A stretch of 64,000 nt of DNA from UMGS1766 sp963660915 (GTDB lineage: Bacteria > Bacillota > Clostridia > Oscillospirales > Oscillospiraceae), in contig CAVLAO010000003.1 in NCBI GenBank assembly GCA_963660915.1, forward strand, positions 1 through 64,000, read 5' to 3'. Position 1 is the first letter of the stretch. Each line of letters begins with the position of its first letter. Position numbers and translations under genes: made by a program. Shown here piece after piece: positions 31,955 to 40,784 of this stretch. The notes beneath the pieces were generated by a model. The model saw nothing but the letters and a program-made list of their open reading frames with translations, was not told where the DNA came from and did no database searches.

Positions 31955-34093
31955 ATGTCTACAATTATCACTCATAAGACATTCCCCAACTACAAAAAAT
32001 ATGAGATGGAGTTGGCGGGCCGCCCCTTCTCTATCGAAGTGGGCAAGTACGCTGAGCTGGCCAATGCCGCCGCTATGGTGAAGTACGGCGAGACCACCGT
32101 CATGGTGGCCGTCACCGCTTCCCCCCGTCCCCGGGACGGTGTGGATTTCTTCCCTCTGAGCGTTGACTTCGAAGAAAAGCTGTACGCTGTCGGCCGCATT
32201 CCCGGCTCCTTCATGCGCCGCGAGGGCCGTCCCAGCCTGCCTGCTGTTCTGGCCAGCCGCCTGATCGACCGCCCCATGCGTCCCCTGTTCCCCAGCGACC
32301 TGCGCAATGATGTCTGCATCACCTGCACCGTCATGAGCCTGGATCGCGACTGCTCTCCCGAGGTCACTGCTATGATCGGTGCCTCTGCTATGGTCGCCAT
32401 CTCCGACATTCCCTGGAATGGTCCTATCGGCTGCTGCGAAGTGGGCTATGTGGACGGTCAGATCGTCATCAACCCCACTCAGGAGCAGCGCGCTAAGAGC
32501 CAGATGGACACCACCGTCGCCTCCACCGGCGAGAAGGTCGTTATGATCGAGGCCGGCGCAAACGAGATCCCCGACGAGATCATGTTCGAGGGCATTAAGG
32601 CCGCTCACGAGACCAACAAGACCATCGTCGCCTTCATCAACAAGATGGTGGAGGAGATCGGCAAGCCCAAGTTCACCTATGAGCATGCGGACTTCAACCA
32701 GGAGCTGTTCGACAAGATCGTCGAGGCTACCATGGAGGAAGCCAAGGCCGCTATGGACACCGACGACAAGAATGTCCGGGAAGAGCGTTGGAACAAGCTG
32801 ATCGAGCACTGGCATGAGCTGTTTCTGGAGGACTATCCGGATATGGACAAGTATCTGGAAACCTTCACCTACAAGTTCCAGAAGAAGATTGTCAAGGCAT
32901 GGCTGTTGGAAGGCCACCGGGTTGACGGCCGCAAGCGCAACGAAATTCGTCCTCTGGGCGCCGAAGTTGGTCTGCTGCCCAAGGTGCACGGCTCCGGCAT
33001 GTTCACCCGCGGCCAGACTCAGGTGCTGAGCATTGCCACGCTGAACACACTCTCTGCCGCTCAGAAGCTGGACACCATCTGGGAAGAGGACTCCAAGCGC
33101 TACATGCATCATTACAACATGCCCGCTTACTCCACCGGTGAGGCTCGGGGTGCAAAGAGCACCAACCGCCGGGAGTACGGTCACGGTGCATTGGCCGAGC
33201 GCGCTCTGCTGCCGGTGCTGCCCTCCATTGAGGAGTTCCCCTATGCCATTCGCGTAGTCTCCGAGGTGCTTTCCTCCAACGGTTCCACCTCTCAGGGCTC
33301 TATCTGCGGTTCCACTCTGGCACTGATGGACGCCGGTGTTCCCATTAAAGCTCCTGTGGCCGGCATTTCCTGCGGTCTGATTCAGGATGATGACGGCACC
33401 TTCAATACCTTCATCGACATTCAGGGCGTTGAGGATTTCCACGGCGAGATGGACTTCAAGGTTGCCGGTACCAAGAGCGGCATCACCGCCATCCAGATGG
33501 ACCTGAAAAACGACGGTCTGACCATGGAAATCATTCAGGACGCTCTGGAGATCACCCGCGACGCCCGCTTCGAGATCATCGATCAGGTCATTCTGCCCTG
33601 CATCGCTGAGCCCCGCGCCGAGGTAAGCCCCAATGCCCCCAAGATGACTAAGATGAAGATCGACACCAACAAGATCCGCGACGTCATCGGTTCCGGCGGC
33701 AAGGTCATCCAGAAGATTCAGGCCGAGTCCGGTGCTAAGATCGACATCGAAGAAACCGGCGACATCTTCATCTCCGGTCCCGATGCAGAGAGCGTAGACG
33801 CAGCCAAGAAGGCCATCGAGACCATCGTGTTCGTGCCCGAGGTCGGTTCTCTCTACTTCGGCAAGGTTGTGCGCATCATGCAGTTCGGTGCATTCGTCGA
33901 ACTGGCTCCCGGCAAGGACGGACTGGTGCACATCTCCAAGCTGGCCAACCATCGCGTTGCCAAGGTAGAGGATGTGGTCAACATCGGCGATATGATCTGG
34001 GTCAAGGTCACTGATATCGACGAAAAGGGCCGCGTCAACCTGAGCCACAAGGACGCTCTTCGGGAGATCCGCGAGCAGCAGGCTCAGAAGTAA
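31955..34093 (+). CDS. pnp: Polyribonucleotide nucleotidyltransferase (PNPase)
   Basis: This 712-residue trimeric 3'-5' exoribonuclease uses phosphate to degrade mRNA. It has two RNase PH domains (about 10-230 and 310-545, the second with ITAIQMDLKNDGLTMEIIQDAL), an all-helical linker between them, a KH domain (about 560-625, with IRDVIGSGGKVIQKIQAESGA) and an S1 domain (about 630-700, with FGAFVELAPGKDGLVHISKLA). Length is standard. AAAGGAGG precedes ATG 31955. It ends EIREQQAQK and is followed by a strong terminator. Confidence 0.99.
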   Translation: MSTIITHKTFPNYKKYEMELAGRPFSIEVGKYAELANAAAMVKYGETTVMVAVTASPRPRDGVDFFPLSVDFEEKLYAVGRIPGSFMRREGRPSLPAVLASRLIDRPMRPLFPSDLRNDVCITCTVMSLDRDCSPEVTAMIGASAMVAISDIPWNGPIGCCEVGYVDGQIVINPTQEQRAKSQMDTTVASTGEKVVMIEAGANEIPDEIMFEGIKAAHETNKTIVAFINKMVEEIGKPKFTYEHADFNQELFDKIVEATMEEAKAAMDTDDKNVREERWNKLIEHWHELFLEDYPDMDKYLETFTYKFQKKIVKAWLLEGHRVDGRKRNEIRPLGAEVGLLPKVHGSGMFTRGQTQVLSIATLNTLSAAQKLDTIWEEDSKRYMHHYNMPAYSTGEARGAKSTNRREYGHGALAERALLPVLPSIEEFPYAIRVVSEVLSSNGSTSQGSICGSTLALMDAGVPIKAPVAGISCGLIQDDDGTFNTFIDIQGVEDFHGEMDFKVAGTKSGITAIQMDLKNDGLTMEIIQDALEITRDARFEIIDQVILPCIAEPRAEVSPNAPKMTKMKIDTNKIRDVIGSGGKVIQKIQAESGAKIDIEETGDIFISGPDAESVDAAKKAIETIVFVPEVGSLYFGKVVRIMQFGAFVELAPGKDGLVHISKLANHRVAKVEDVVNIGDMIWVKVTDIDEKGRVNLSHKDALREIREQQAQK

Positions 34094-34121
34094 TTTTCTC
34101 TGATTTTAATTTGCTTATACG

Positions 34122-34156
34122 AAAGCCGGACGGAATTTTCATCCGTCCGGCTTTTT
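34122..34156 (+). terminator. Terminator after pnp
   Basis: A 13-bp stem (AAAGCCGGACGGA with TCCGTCCGGCTTT) with a seven-base loop is followed by TTTTT. Confidence 0.95.
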
Positions 34157-34240
34157 GATTGCATACTCCCGATCATAAATAGATAGACCCAACCCTACAA
34201 AAACAGCGCCGAACCCATTTTGCCGGGTTCGGCGCTGCTC

Positions 34241-34648
34241 TTACTTTTTCTGTTCCCGATACCATTTTTTGAAGCCATCCAACGTCAGCCGATCATCAAG
34301 GTTTTCAATTGGTCTGGAAGCGGAGGCTATGATCTGAGCACAGCTTTTCCTTTTTCGCAGCTGGTCAAAGGTCGGCCCGAGAGGATCGCTGTATTTCGCC
34401 GCGGTGGCGGCGTAAATGTACTCTCGAAACAGGGGCGGAGCCGCCTGTTTGTATTGCCGCCCCAGTGCCCGCCGCTCCGCATGGAGAATCCGCGCCGCCT
34501 GCTCTTCTGTCTTTCCGGAAGCAAGCAATTTCTGCGTCAGCGTCTGCAGTGCCGCCACCCGCTGTTCATATTCTCTCCGCAGCGGGCTGGTCTTTAATCC
34601 CATCTCCTGAATCAGCTTCACTTCCCGCTGAAACTCTTCCTCGTTCAT
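34241..34648 (-). CDS. Uncharacterised helical protein coupled to thioesterase
   Basis: This 135-residue protein is not a family I recognise. It is charged and almost wholly helical (NEEEFQREVKLIQEMGLKTSPLRREYEQRVAALQTLTQKLLASGKTEEQAARILHAERRALGRQYKQ can be read in short pieces as amphipathic helices), and ends with a lysine-rich WYREQKK tail. No signal or membrane segment is seen. Its ATG at 34648 overlaps the TGA of the upstream thioesterase gene by four bases (ATGA), so translation is coupled. Confidence 0.65.
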   Translation of the reverse strand: MNEEEFQREVKLIQEMGLKTSPLRREYEQRVAALQTLTQKLLASGKTEEQAARILHAERRALGRQYKQAAPPLFREYIYAATAAKYSDPLGPTFDQLRKRKSCAQIIASASRPIENLDDRLTLDGFKKWYREQKK

Positions 34649-35130
34649 GCGTTCTGCTTTGGTGCAAAGTAGATGCCCACCGCGGTGCAGGCCGGGTTGT
34701 CCTTCATACCCTCGCTCCATGCGGTGGCAGTCAGATCCAGTTTCACTCCATCCGTCCCCATCAGGCGGGTTTTTATATAAAGCTTCTTGTCAATGGGAAT
34801 AGGGCGCAGCAGGGAAAGCTGCATAGTGACCGTAGGGGTCATGGGAAGATGCGCGATGTACAGACCCAGAAATCCCATGGTTTCGTCCAATGCCACAGAA
34901 AAGGCACCGTTGCTCATTCCTCCGGTACGATCTGCCATCCAGGGCGTTGGATTCAGCACGGTGGTCAGTGTCTTTTTCTCATAGTTCACTTCGTGGATAT
35001 ACAGCGGAATCCGTTCCGCAATGGTTCCGGTTAAATCCTCGCGAAAATAACGGGCAACCTCCTCCATATACTCCTGCATTCCCTTTTGAGAGTGGTAATC
35101 TGGGTGATCTAACTTCATTTCAGCCGGCAT
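34645..35130 (-). CDS. PaaI-type hotdog thioesterase
   Basis: This 161-residue protein has the hotdog fold features of the PaaI/acyl-CoA thioesterase family: a long N-terminal helix, TVLNPTPWMADRTGGMSNGAFSVALDETMG containing the conserved NGA-FSVALDE active-site helix near residues 85-100, and a beta-rich C-terminus (PTVTMQLSLLRPIP, KLYIKTRLMG). It probably hydrolyses an acyl-CoA. The start is ATG 35130, seven bases after GGAGG; the longer frame upstream is not coding. It is divergent from the acyl-CoA dehydratase-like genes. Confidence 0.8.
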   Translation of the reverse strand: MPAEMKLDHPDYHSQKGMQEYMEEVARYFREDLTGTIAERIPLYIHEVNYEKKTLTTVLNPTPWMADRTGGMSNGAFSVALDETMGFLGLYIAHLPMTPTVTMQLSLLRPIPIDKKLYIKTRLMGTDGVKLDLTATAWSEGMKDNPACTAVGIYFAPKQNA

Positions 35131-35318
35131 AACAGTTCCTCCATTTTTCAGGAAACGTTGACTTAGCACCAAAAGCTTTTCTCTGCTGTTTCCGAATTTG
35201 CTTGTGTTTATTATAACATATTTCCCTCCTATAGGAAAGTCAGTCAACCTTGCCGAAATTTTCTTTTCATTCGTTGTTTCTTTTTACAGCCTGTTCACAG
35301 TTCTATGGTAGAATAACC

Positions 35319-35346
35319 TTGTGAATTCAATAAAATCTGTTATAAT
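35319..35346 (+). promoter_or_regulatory. Promoter of the acyl-CoA dehydratase activase gene
   Basis: TTGTGA (35319-35324), a 16-base spacer and a perfect TATAAT (35341-35346) lie 36 bases upstream of the ATG. Confidence 0.7.
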
Positions 35347-35381
35347 GTAGACTGTATTATTATGAGATAAGGTGGACACTT

Positions 35382-38330
35382 ATGAGCCTTCGAATTGGTA
35401 TCGACATCGGTTCCACCACCGTCAAGGTGGTTGTTCTCGATGAACAGAACAAGCTGTTGTTCCGCTCCTATGAGCGTCATTTTTCCAAGGTGCGGGAAAA
35501 GGCCTGCGAGGTCTTGCACTCCATCGCACCAACCTACTCCGGTCAGGATGTGCGGCTGGTCATCACCGGTTCTGCCGGTCTGGGCGTTGCAAAGGCCAGC
35601 GGAGTAGACTTTGTACAGGAGGTATATGCCACTGCTGCAGCAGTGAATGAATACATCCCGGACACCGACGCCGTCATTGAACTGGGCGGCGAGGATGCAA
35701 AAATTATTTTCTTCGGCGGCGCGCTGGAGGAACGCATGAACGGTTCCTGCGCCGGCGGCACCGGCGCCTTCATTGACCAGATGGCAACCCTGATGAACGT
35801 CACCGCCGATGAACTGGACGCCCTCGCTCTTAAGCACGAGAAAATTTATCCCATCGCCTCCCGCTGCGGTGTATTTGCCAAGAGCGACATTCAGCCCATT
35901 CTGAATCAGGGCGGCCGCAAAGAGGACGTGGCTGCCTCTATTTTTCAGGCTGTGGTGGATCAAACCATCGCCGGCCTGACTCAGGGTCGGGAACTGAAGG
36001 GCAAGATCGTGTTTTTAGGTGGCCCGCTCCACTTCCTGCAGGGACTGCGGGAACGGTTTGTGGAAACGCTGGCACTGGACAGCGAGCATGCCATCTTCCC
36101 TGAAGACGGCGACTGTTTCGCCGCTATCGGTGCCGCGCTGTGCGCCACGGATTACAAAGCCATGCCCTTTGATGAAGTACTGCGCCTGCTGGAGGAAAGC
36201 CGCGAGGCCACCACATTGGTGAATACGGCTCCTCAGCTGTTCAAGGATCAGGCAGAGTACGATGCCTTCTGTGCCCGTCACAATGCCAGCCATCCCCCTG
36301 TGGTGGATGTTGACACCTACACCGGCGATGCCTATCTGGGCATTGATGCCGGCAGCACCACTACAAAACTGGCACTCATCGCCCCGGACGGCGGACTGCT
36401 GTACACCTATTACCACTCCAATCAGGGCAACCCGGTGGCCATTGTCAAGGAGCAGTTGGAACATATCTATGCTCTCTGCGGCGATCGAATCACCATCAAG
36501 GGCAGTGCCGTCACCGGTTACGGCGAAGACCTGATCAAAAACGCCTTCCGCTGCGATTTGGGTCTGGTGGAAACCGTTGCCCACCTGAATGCCGCCAAAC
36601 ACTTCAATCCGGACGTGGACTTTATCATCGATATCGGCGGGCAGGACATGAAGTGCTTCAAGATCCGCAACGGTACGGTGGATTCCATCATGCTCAACGA
36701 GGCATGTTCCTCCGGCTGCGGTTCTTTTATCGAAACCTTTGCCCGGGCACTGGGCTATGAAATCGCTGACTTTGCCAAAATCGGTTTGTTTACGGAAAAG
36801 CCGGTAAATCTCGGCTCCCGGTGCACCGTGTTCATGAACTCCTCCGTAAAGCAGGCACAGAAGGACGGCGCCAGTGTGGAGGATATCTCCGCCGGTCTGG
36901 CGATCTCCGTGGTAAAGAACGCCATCTACAAGGTTCTGCGCATGTCCTCTGCGGACGAATTGGGACAGCACATCGTGGTACAGGGTGGGACCTTCTATAA
37001 CGACGCTGTGCTCCGCGCTTTCGAGCAGGAGCTGGGCCGCAACGTTACCCGCCCCACCATCTCCGGCATCATGGGTGCCTTCGGTGCGGCACTGGCCGCA
37101 AAGGAACTGGCACTGGACAAAAGCTCCATTCTTTCTGCCGAGGAACTGAAAGCCTTCCAGCATTCCGCCAAGCCCATCACCTGCAACGGCTGCACCAACC
37201 ACTGCAGTCTGACCATAAACCAGTTTGATGGCGGCCGCCGCTTCATCTCCGGCAATCGCTGTTCCAAGCCGCTGGGCGGAAAGAAAGAACAGCAGCCCGA
37301 CCTGATGAAGTACAAATACGACAAGCTGCGCTCCCTGCAGGGCAAAGGCGACGGCACAGGAGCACGGGGCAAAATCGGCATTCCCTTTGCTCTGAATATG
37401 TACGAAAATCTCCCCTTCTGGTTTGCCTTTTTTACCAAGCTGAACTTCGAGGTGGTGCTCTCTCCCGAGTCTAGCCGCCAGCTCTACATCAAGGGACAGC
37501 GCACCATCCCCTCTGACACTGTCTGCTATCCGGCCAAGCTGGTACACGGCCATGTGCTCAGCCTGCTGGAGCAGGGCGTGGACGCCATTTTCTACCCCTG
37601 CATGAGCTATAACTTCGACGAACACATCAGCGACAACAACTACAACTGCCCCGTTGTGGCTTACTATCCCGATCTGATCGCCGCCAATATTCCCGCCCTG
37701 GAAGGCCATCACTTCATCCATGAGTATTTTGGTCTCCACCGGCCAAAGGACTTTGAGAAGCGCGCCGGCGTTTACTTTGCCGATGCTTTTTCCATTCCGA
37801 AAAAAGAGACCGTCGCCGCTGCCCGCGCCGCCTATCAGGCCTATGCCGCCTATGAGGCGGATCTCCGCAAGACCGCGCAGGAGTATATCGACTATGCCCG
37901 CACCAACGACCATCCCATCATGGTGGTAGCCGGCCGACCCTACCACATGGATCCGGAGATCAATCACGGCATCAATGACCTGATCACCGGCTTCGGCTTC
38001 GTCCTCATCACCGAAGACAGCGTTGCATGGAAGATGGACAAGCAGCCCCGCACCGTACTGAACCAGTGGACCTACCACGCCAGAATGTACAACGCCGCCC
38101 GCTATGTCTGCACACAGGAGGACATGGAGCTGATCCAGCTGGTCAGCTTTGGCTGCGGCGTGGACGCCATCACCGGCGACGAAATGCGCACCATTCTGGA
38201 GGACGGCGGAAAACTGTATACCCAGTTGAAAATTGACGACATTTCCAACCTCGGCGCGGTGAAAATCCGTATCCGCTCCCTGATCGCCGCCATCGAGGAG
38301 AGAAAAAAAAGAGGTTTAACCCATGGCTGA
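35382..38330 (+). CDS. Acyl-CoA dehydratase activase-related protein (double BadF/BcrA ATPase)
   Basis: This 982-residue protein has two tandem ASKHA ATPase domains of the BadF/BadG/BcrA/HgdC type. The first has GIDIGSTTVKVVVLD near residue 4 and SCAGGTGAFIDQM near 123. The second has GIDAGSTTTKLALI near 323 and EACSSGCGSFIETFA near 442. Cysteines in these loops would hold a 4Fe-4S cluster between two domains. Residues of about 590-980 form a DUF2229-type domain with SDTVCYPAKLVHGHV and YPCMSYNFDE. Such proteins inject an ATP-energised electron into a 2-hydroxyacyl-CoA dehydratase. The substrate is unknown. Its stop overlaps the start of the next gene. Confidence 0.88.
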   Translation: MSLRIGIDIGSTTVKVVVLDEQNKLLFRSYERHFSKVREKACEVLHSIAPTYSGQDVRLVITGSAGLGVAKASGVDFVQEVYATAAAVNEYIPDTDAVIELGGEDAKIIFFGGALEERMNGSCAGGTGAFIDQMATLMNVTADELDALALKHEKIYPIASRCGVFAKSDIQPILNQGGRKEDVAASIFQAVVDQTIAGLTQGRELKGKIVFLGGPLHFLQGLRERFVETLALDSEHAIFPEDGDCFAAIGAALCATDYKAMPFDEVLRLLEESREATTLVNTAPQLFKDQAEYDAFCARHNASHPPVVDVDTYTGDAYLGIDAGSTTTKLALIAPDGGLLYTYYHSNQGNPVAIVKEQLEHIYALCGDRITIKGSAVTGYGEDLIKNAFRCDLGLVETVAHLNAAKHFNPDVDFIIDIGGQDMKCFKIRNGTVDSIMLNEACSSGCGSFIETFARALGYEIADFAKIGLFTEKPVNLGSRCTVFMNSSVKQAQKDGASVEDISAGLAISVVKNAIYKVLRMSSADELGQHIVVQGGTFYNDAVLRAFEQELGRNVTRPTISGIMGAFGAALAAKELALDKSSILSAEELKAFQHSAKPITCNGCTNHCSLTINQFDGGRRFISGNRCSKPLGGKKEQQPDLMKYKYDKLRSLQGKGDGTGARGKIGIPFALNMYENLPFWFAFFTKLNFEVVLSPESSRQLYIKGQRTIPSDTVCYPAKLVHGHVLSLLEQGVDAIFYPCMSYNFDEHISDNNYNCPVVAYYPDLIAANIPALEGHHFIHEYFGLHRPKDFEKRAGVYFADAFSIPKKETVAAARAAYQAYAAYEADLRKTAQEYIDYARTNDHPIMVVAGRPYHMDPEINHGINDLITGFGFVLITEDSVAWKMDKQPRTVLNQWTYHARMYNAARYVCTQEDMELIQLVSFGCGVDAITGDEMRTILEDGGKLYTQLKIDDISNLGAVKIRIRSLIAAIEERKKRGLTHG

Positions 38331-39612
38331 ATTAGTTTATGACAACACAGGCCGCCTTCTCTTCACCAAGGAGATGAAGGAGGAATATACCATTCTGATG
38401 CCCCAGATGCTGCCCATTCATTTCGGCATGTTCCGCAAAATGCTGGAATTGGAAGGCTATCATGTGGATCAGCTGAACAACGACGGCCGCGCCGTTGTGG
38501 ACGAGGGTTTGAAGTTCGTCCACAACGACACCTGCTATCCTGCACTGCTGGTTATCGGGCAATTTATCGACGCCATCAAAGACGGCGGCTACGACCCCCA
38601 CAAGGTCGCCCTGTTTATCACCCAGACCGGCGGCGGCTGCCGCGCCAGCAACTACATTCATTTACTCCGCAAGGCACTGAAAAAGGCCGGTATGGAATAC
38701 ATTCCGGTTATTTCCGTCTCCTTCGGTCTGGAGAAAAACCCCGGCTTCTCTCTGACCATTCCCTTGATTCGCAAACTGATCTACGCCATGATGTACGGTG
38801 ACCTGATCATGAATGTGGCCAATCAGGTTCGTCCTTACGAAAACAATCCCGGCGACACGGACAGAATGGTAGACTTCTGGTGCAGCAAACTCATCGATCG
38901 CTTCACCGCCGGAAAAGGCATGAACCGCAAACAGATGCGAGCCGGTTTTGACGAAATCTGCAACGATTTCAAAACCATCCCCTACACCCCTGCAGAAAAA
39001 GTGCGTGTCGGCGTAGTAGGAGAAATCTACGTCAAATTCTCCTCTCTGGGCAACAACCATCTGGAGCAGTTCCTGCTCTCGGAAGGGGCAGAGCCGGTGG
39101 TACCCGGCCTGACGGACTTCATGATTTTCAAAATCTACAACCGCGTTGTGGACGTGAACATCTACGGCGGCAGCCTGCTGAAAAAGAAGGTCTGCCAGTT
39201 CTTCATGGGCTACATTGAAAAATGTCAGCATGACATGATCGACGCGCTGAACGCCTCCGGCCGCTTCCGCGCACCCGGCGACTTTGCTGATCTGCAGCGG
39301 TTGGTAAAGGGCTATCTGGGTGACGGCTGCAAAATGGGCGAAGGCTGGCTGCTCACTGCGGAAATGCTGGAGCTGATCCACTCCGGGACAAATAATATCG
39401 TCTGTGCTCAGCCCTTTGGCTGCCTGCCCAACCACATTGTGGGCAAGGGCATGATCCGCGCATTGAAGGACAATTATCCCAACTCCAACATTGTCGCCAT
39501 CGACTACGATCCCTCTGCCACCGCCATCAATCAGGAAAACCGCATCAAGCTGATGCTGGCCAACGCAAAAGGCATGGCCGCAAAGGCAAAGAAAGAGGAA
39601 TCTCCTGCGTAA
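38323..39612 (+). CDS. 2-hydroxyacyl-CoA dehydratase-like subunit
   Basis: This 429-residue protein resembles the HgdB/FldC-type catalytic subunits of 2-hydroxyacyl-CoA dehydratases and the C-terminal part of long activase-related proteins. Likely cluster ligands are in VHNDTCYPALLVIGQFIDA near residue 67, GGGCRASNYIHLLR near 105 and VCAQPFGCLPNHIVGKG near 365. It overlaps the activase gene by eight bases, with AGAGG upstream. In related organisms these two parts occur as one polypeptide of about 1,400 residues, so here the unit is split in two. No CoA-transferase or second dehydratase subunit is adjacent. Confidence 0.85.
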   Translation: MAELVYDNTGRLLFTKEMKEEYTILMPQMLPIHFGMFRKMLELEGYHVDQLNNDGRAVVDEGLKFVHNDTCYPALLVIGQFIDAIKDGGYDPHKVALFITQTGGGCRASNYIHLLRKALKKAGMEYIPVISVSFGLEKNPGFSLTIPLIRKLIYAMMYGDLIMNVANQVRPYENNPGDTDRMVDFWCSKLIDRFTAGKGMNRKQMRAGFDEICNDFKTIPYTPAEKVRVGVVGEIYVKFSSLGNNHLEQFLLSEGAEPVVPGLTDFMIFKIYNRVVDVNIYGGSLLKKKVCQFFMGYIEKCQHDMIDALNASGRFRAPGDFADLQRLVKGYLGDGCKMGEGWLLTAEMLELIHSGTNNIVCAQPFGCLPNHIVGKGMIRALKDNYPNSNIVAIDYDPSATAINQENRIKLMLANAKGMAAKAKKEESPA

Positions 39613-39623
39613 AGCAAGAAAAC

Positions 39624-39655
39624 ATCCCGCTTCTGGTAAACAGAAGCGGGATTAT
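39624..39655 (+). terminator. Terminator after the dehydratase-like gene
   Basis: A 12-bp perfect stem (ATCCCGCTTCTG with CAGAAGCGGGAT) with a five-base loop lies 12 bases after the stop and is followed by TATTCT. Confidence 0.75.
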
Positions 39656-39702
39656 TCTATGTGTTTTGATGTGCAAATCATACTCTAAGGCCTATCCGCT
39701 CA

Positions 39703-40065
39703 TCATGCATCAATATCCAGTTTCTTTCTGCTCGGACAACCGGCTTTGTTCCAAAGAAACCAACCCAGTGCAGAAGAGGCAAACAAGATAACATTTTCTG
39801 CAACACGCAATACGGTTATATGACTGTGGATGGCACTAACTGCAACACAAACAGCTATTATGACCGCCGTAGAAAGCGCAAACTGAGGGAAGCAGCGTGT
39901 CTTGCTGTGGATAATCGGAAGAATAAATCCCAATCCGATGCCAAAGAGCAGCCAAAGCAGAATTTTTACTATTTCGGAAACCTGCATACGATTTTCCAGA
40001 ATTCCTAATAAGACCACCACTGCAGCATACAGAGCGACCGAAAGATATTCCATAATCTTCTTCAT
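39703..40065 (-). CDS. Four-helix membrane protein of an AT-rich island
   Basis: This 120-residue protein has four predicted membrane helices (around residues 5-22, 32-50, 60-82 and 88-106) and a basic C-terminal tail (CPSRKKLDIDA). I recognise no family. The start at ATG 40065 (MKKIMEYL) has only a weak upstream purine run. Base composition is clearly more AT-rich than that of the flanking genes. It follows a small secreted protein gene after 22 bases on the same strand. Size and topology would suit an immunity protein for the secreted partner, but that is a guess. Confidence 0.55.
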   Translation of the reverse strand: MKKIMEYLSVALYAAVVVLLGILENRMQVSEIVKILLWLLFGIGLGFILPIIHSKTRCFPQFALSTAVIIAVCVAVSAIHSHITVLRVAENVILFASSALGWFLWNKAGCPSRKKLDIDA

Positions 40066-40087
40066 TCTACACCGCCATCCTTGCTTT

Positions 40088-40468
40088 TTAATTATTGGCA
40101 ATCACGCAGGGAAGTGCTGTGTCGTAGACGAGCATCGTACATCCTTTCCCTGATTCTGCGCCCTTTTTAAAAGCTTTTTTTGTCGAATTATAATTAAACT
40201 GGAGCAACCATTCACCAGCAGCATATGCAACCCCAACCGCCGGACTAAGTGCCGATGAAACACCTGCAACAATAGCGTTTGACCATGCACTTGAATTTTT
40301 CATTTCATTGTATGCTTCTTTGCAATTTTCCGCTGGAATATTGATTCTGGCAACAACAACACACGGTTGCACCTGATCATCATAATTGATTGCCAATGCA
40401 GGAACAGAGAAACTAAATACAGTCAATACAACCAGGAGAACCGAAATAATTTGTCTGAATTTTTTCAT
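40088..40468 (-). CDS. Small secreted protein with four cysteines, AT-rich island
   Basis: This 126-residue protein starts with a classical signal peptide (lysine pair, hydrophobic core, cleavage after VPALA near residue 26). The mature part has four cysteines in two pairs (near residues 35 and 49, and near 110 and 120) that could form disulfides. A glycine/alanine-rich hydrophobic stretch (NAIVAGVSSALSPAVGVAYAAGEW) lies near the middle. No family is recognised. The low GC and lack of relation to neighbours suggest recent acquisition. With the four-helix membrane protein downstream it could be a bacteriocin-like pair or a secreted signal. Confidence 0.6.
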   Translation of the reverse strand: MKKFRQIISVLLVVLTVFSFSVPALAINYDDQVQPCVVVARINIPAENCKEAYNEMKNSSAWSNAIVAGVSSALSPAVGVAYAAGEWLLQFNYNSTKKAFKKGAESGKGCTMLVYDTALPCVIANN

Positions 40469-40722
40469 GATTTTACTCCCTTCTTACTTTCTGCCTTTAA
40501 GTTATTCTTTCATCACACGGTGTAACATAGCATGCATTTCTCATTTTATCTCTGCATGGGTATCGCCTCCCTGTTTTCATTGTTTACTATAACAGCCAAA
40601 ATTATCCTTGTCAATATCTTTCAAATATTTTTCTAATTCTTGCTTTTATTTGTATGTTTTATACAATTTACGAGATGCTGTTTTTTCAATCCTGCACAAA
40701 AGAAAACTCCATCCTTTCACCC
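40469..40722. promoter_or_regulatory. AT-rich intergenic region with TTGTAT/ATACAA dyad
   Basis: Between the secreted protein gene and the icd promoter there is no coding frame of note. At 40650-40666 TTGTAT and ATACAA form a perfect dyad with a five-base spacer, about 57 bases upstream of the icd -35 box. It is a candidate operator for icd or for the divergent secreted gene. Confidence 0.4.
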
Positions 40723-40751
40723 TTGTATATTTTCTTCCTCTTCGTTATAAT
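40723..40751 (+). promoter_or_regulatory. Promoter of icd
   Basis: TTGTAT (40723-40728), a 17-base spacer and a perfect TATAAT (40746-40751) lie 33 bases before the icd ATG. Confidence 0.75.
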
Positions 40752-40784
40752 AGAATAAATGAACCGAAAGCAGGTGTTTCTGAT

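Noticed and set aside
38303..38330. A run of eight A just before the overlap of the activase and dehydratase-like genes, as a site for programmed frameshifting to make one fused protein
   Set aside because: A shift at the A-run into the frame of the second gene meets a TAA at 38317-38319 before its ATG, and the other frame does not lead into the second gene. Coupled re-initiation at ATG 38323 is simpler.
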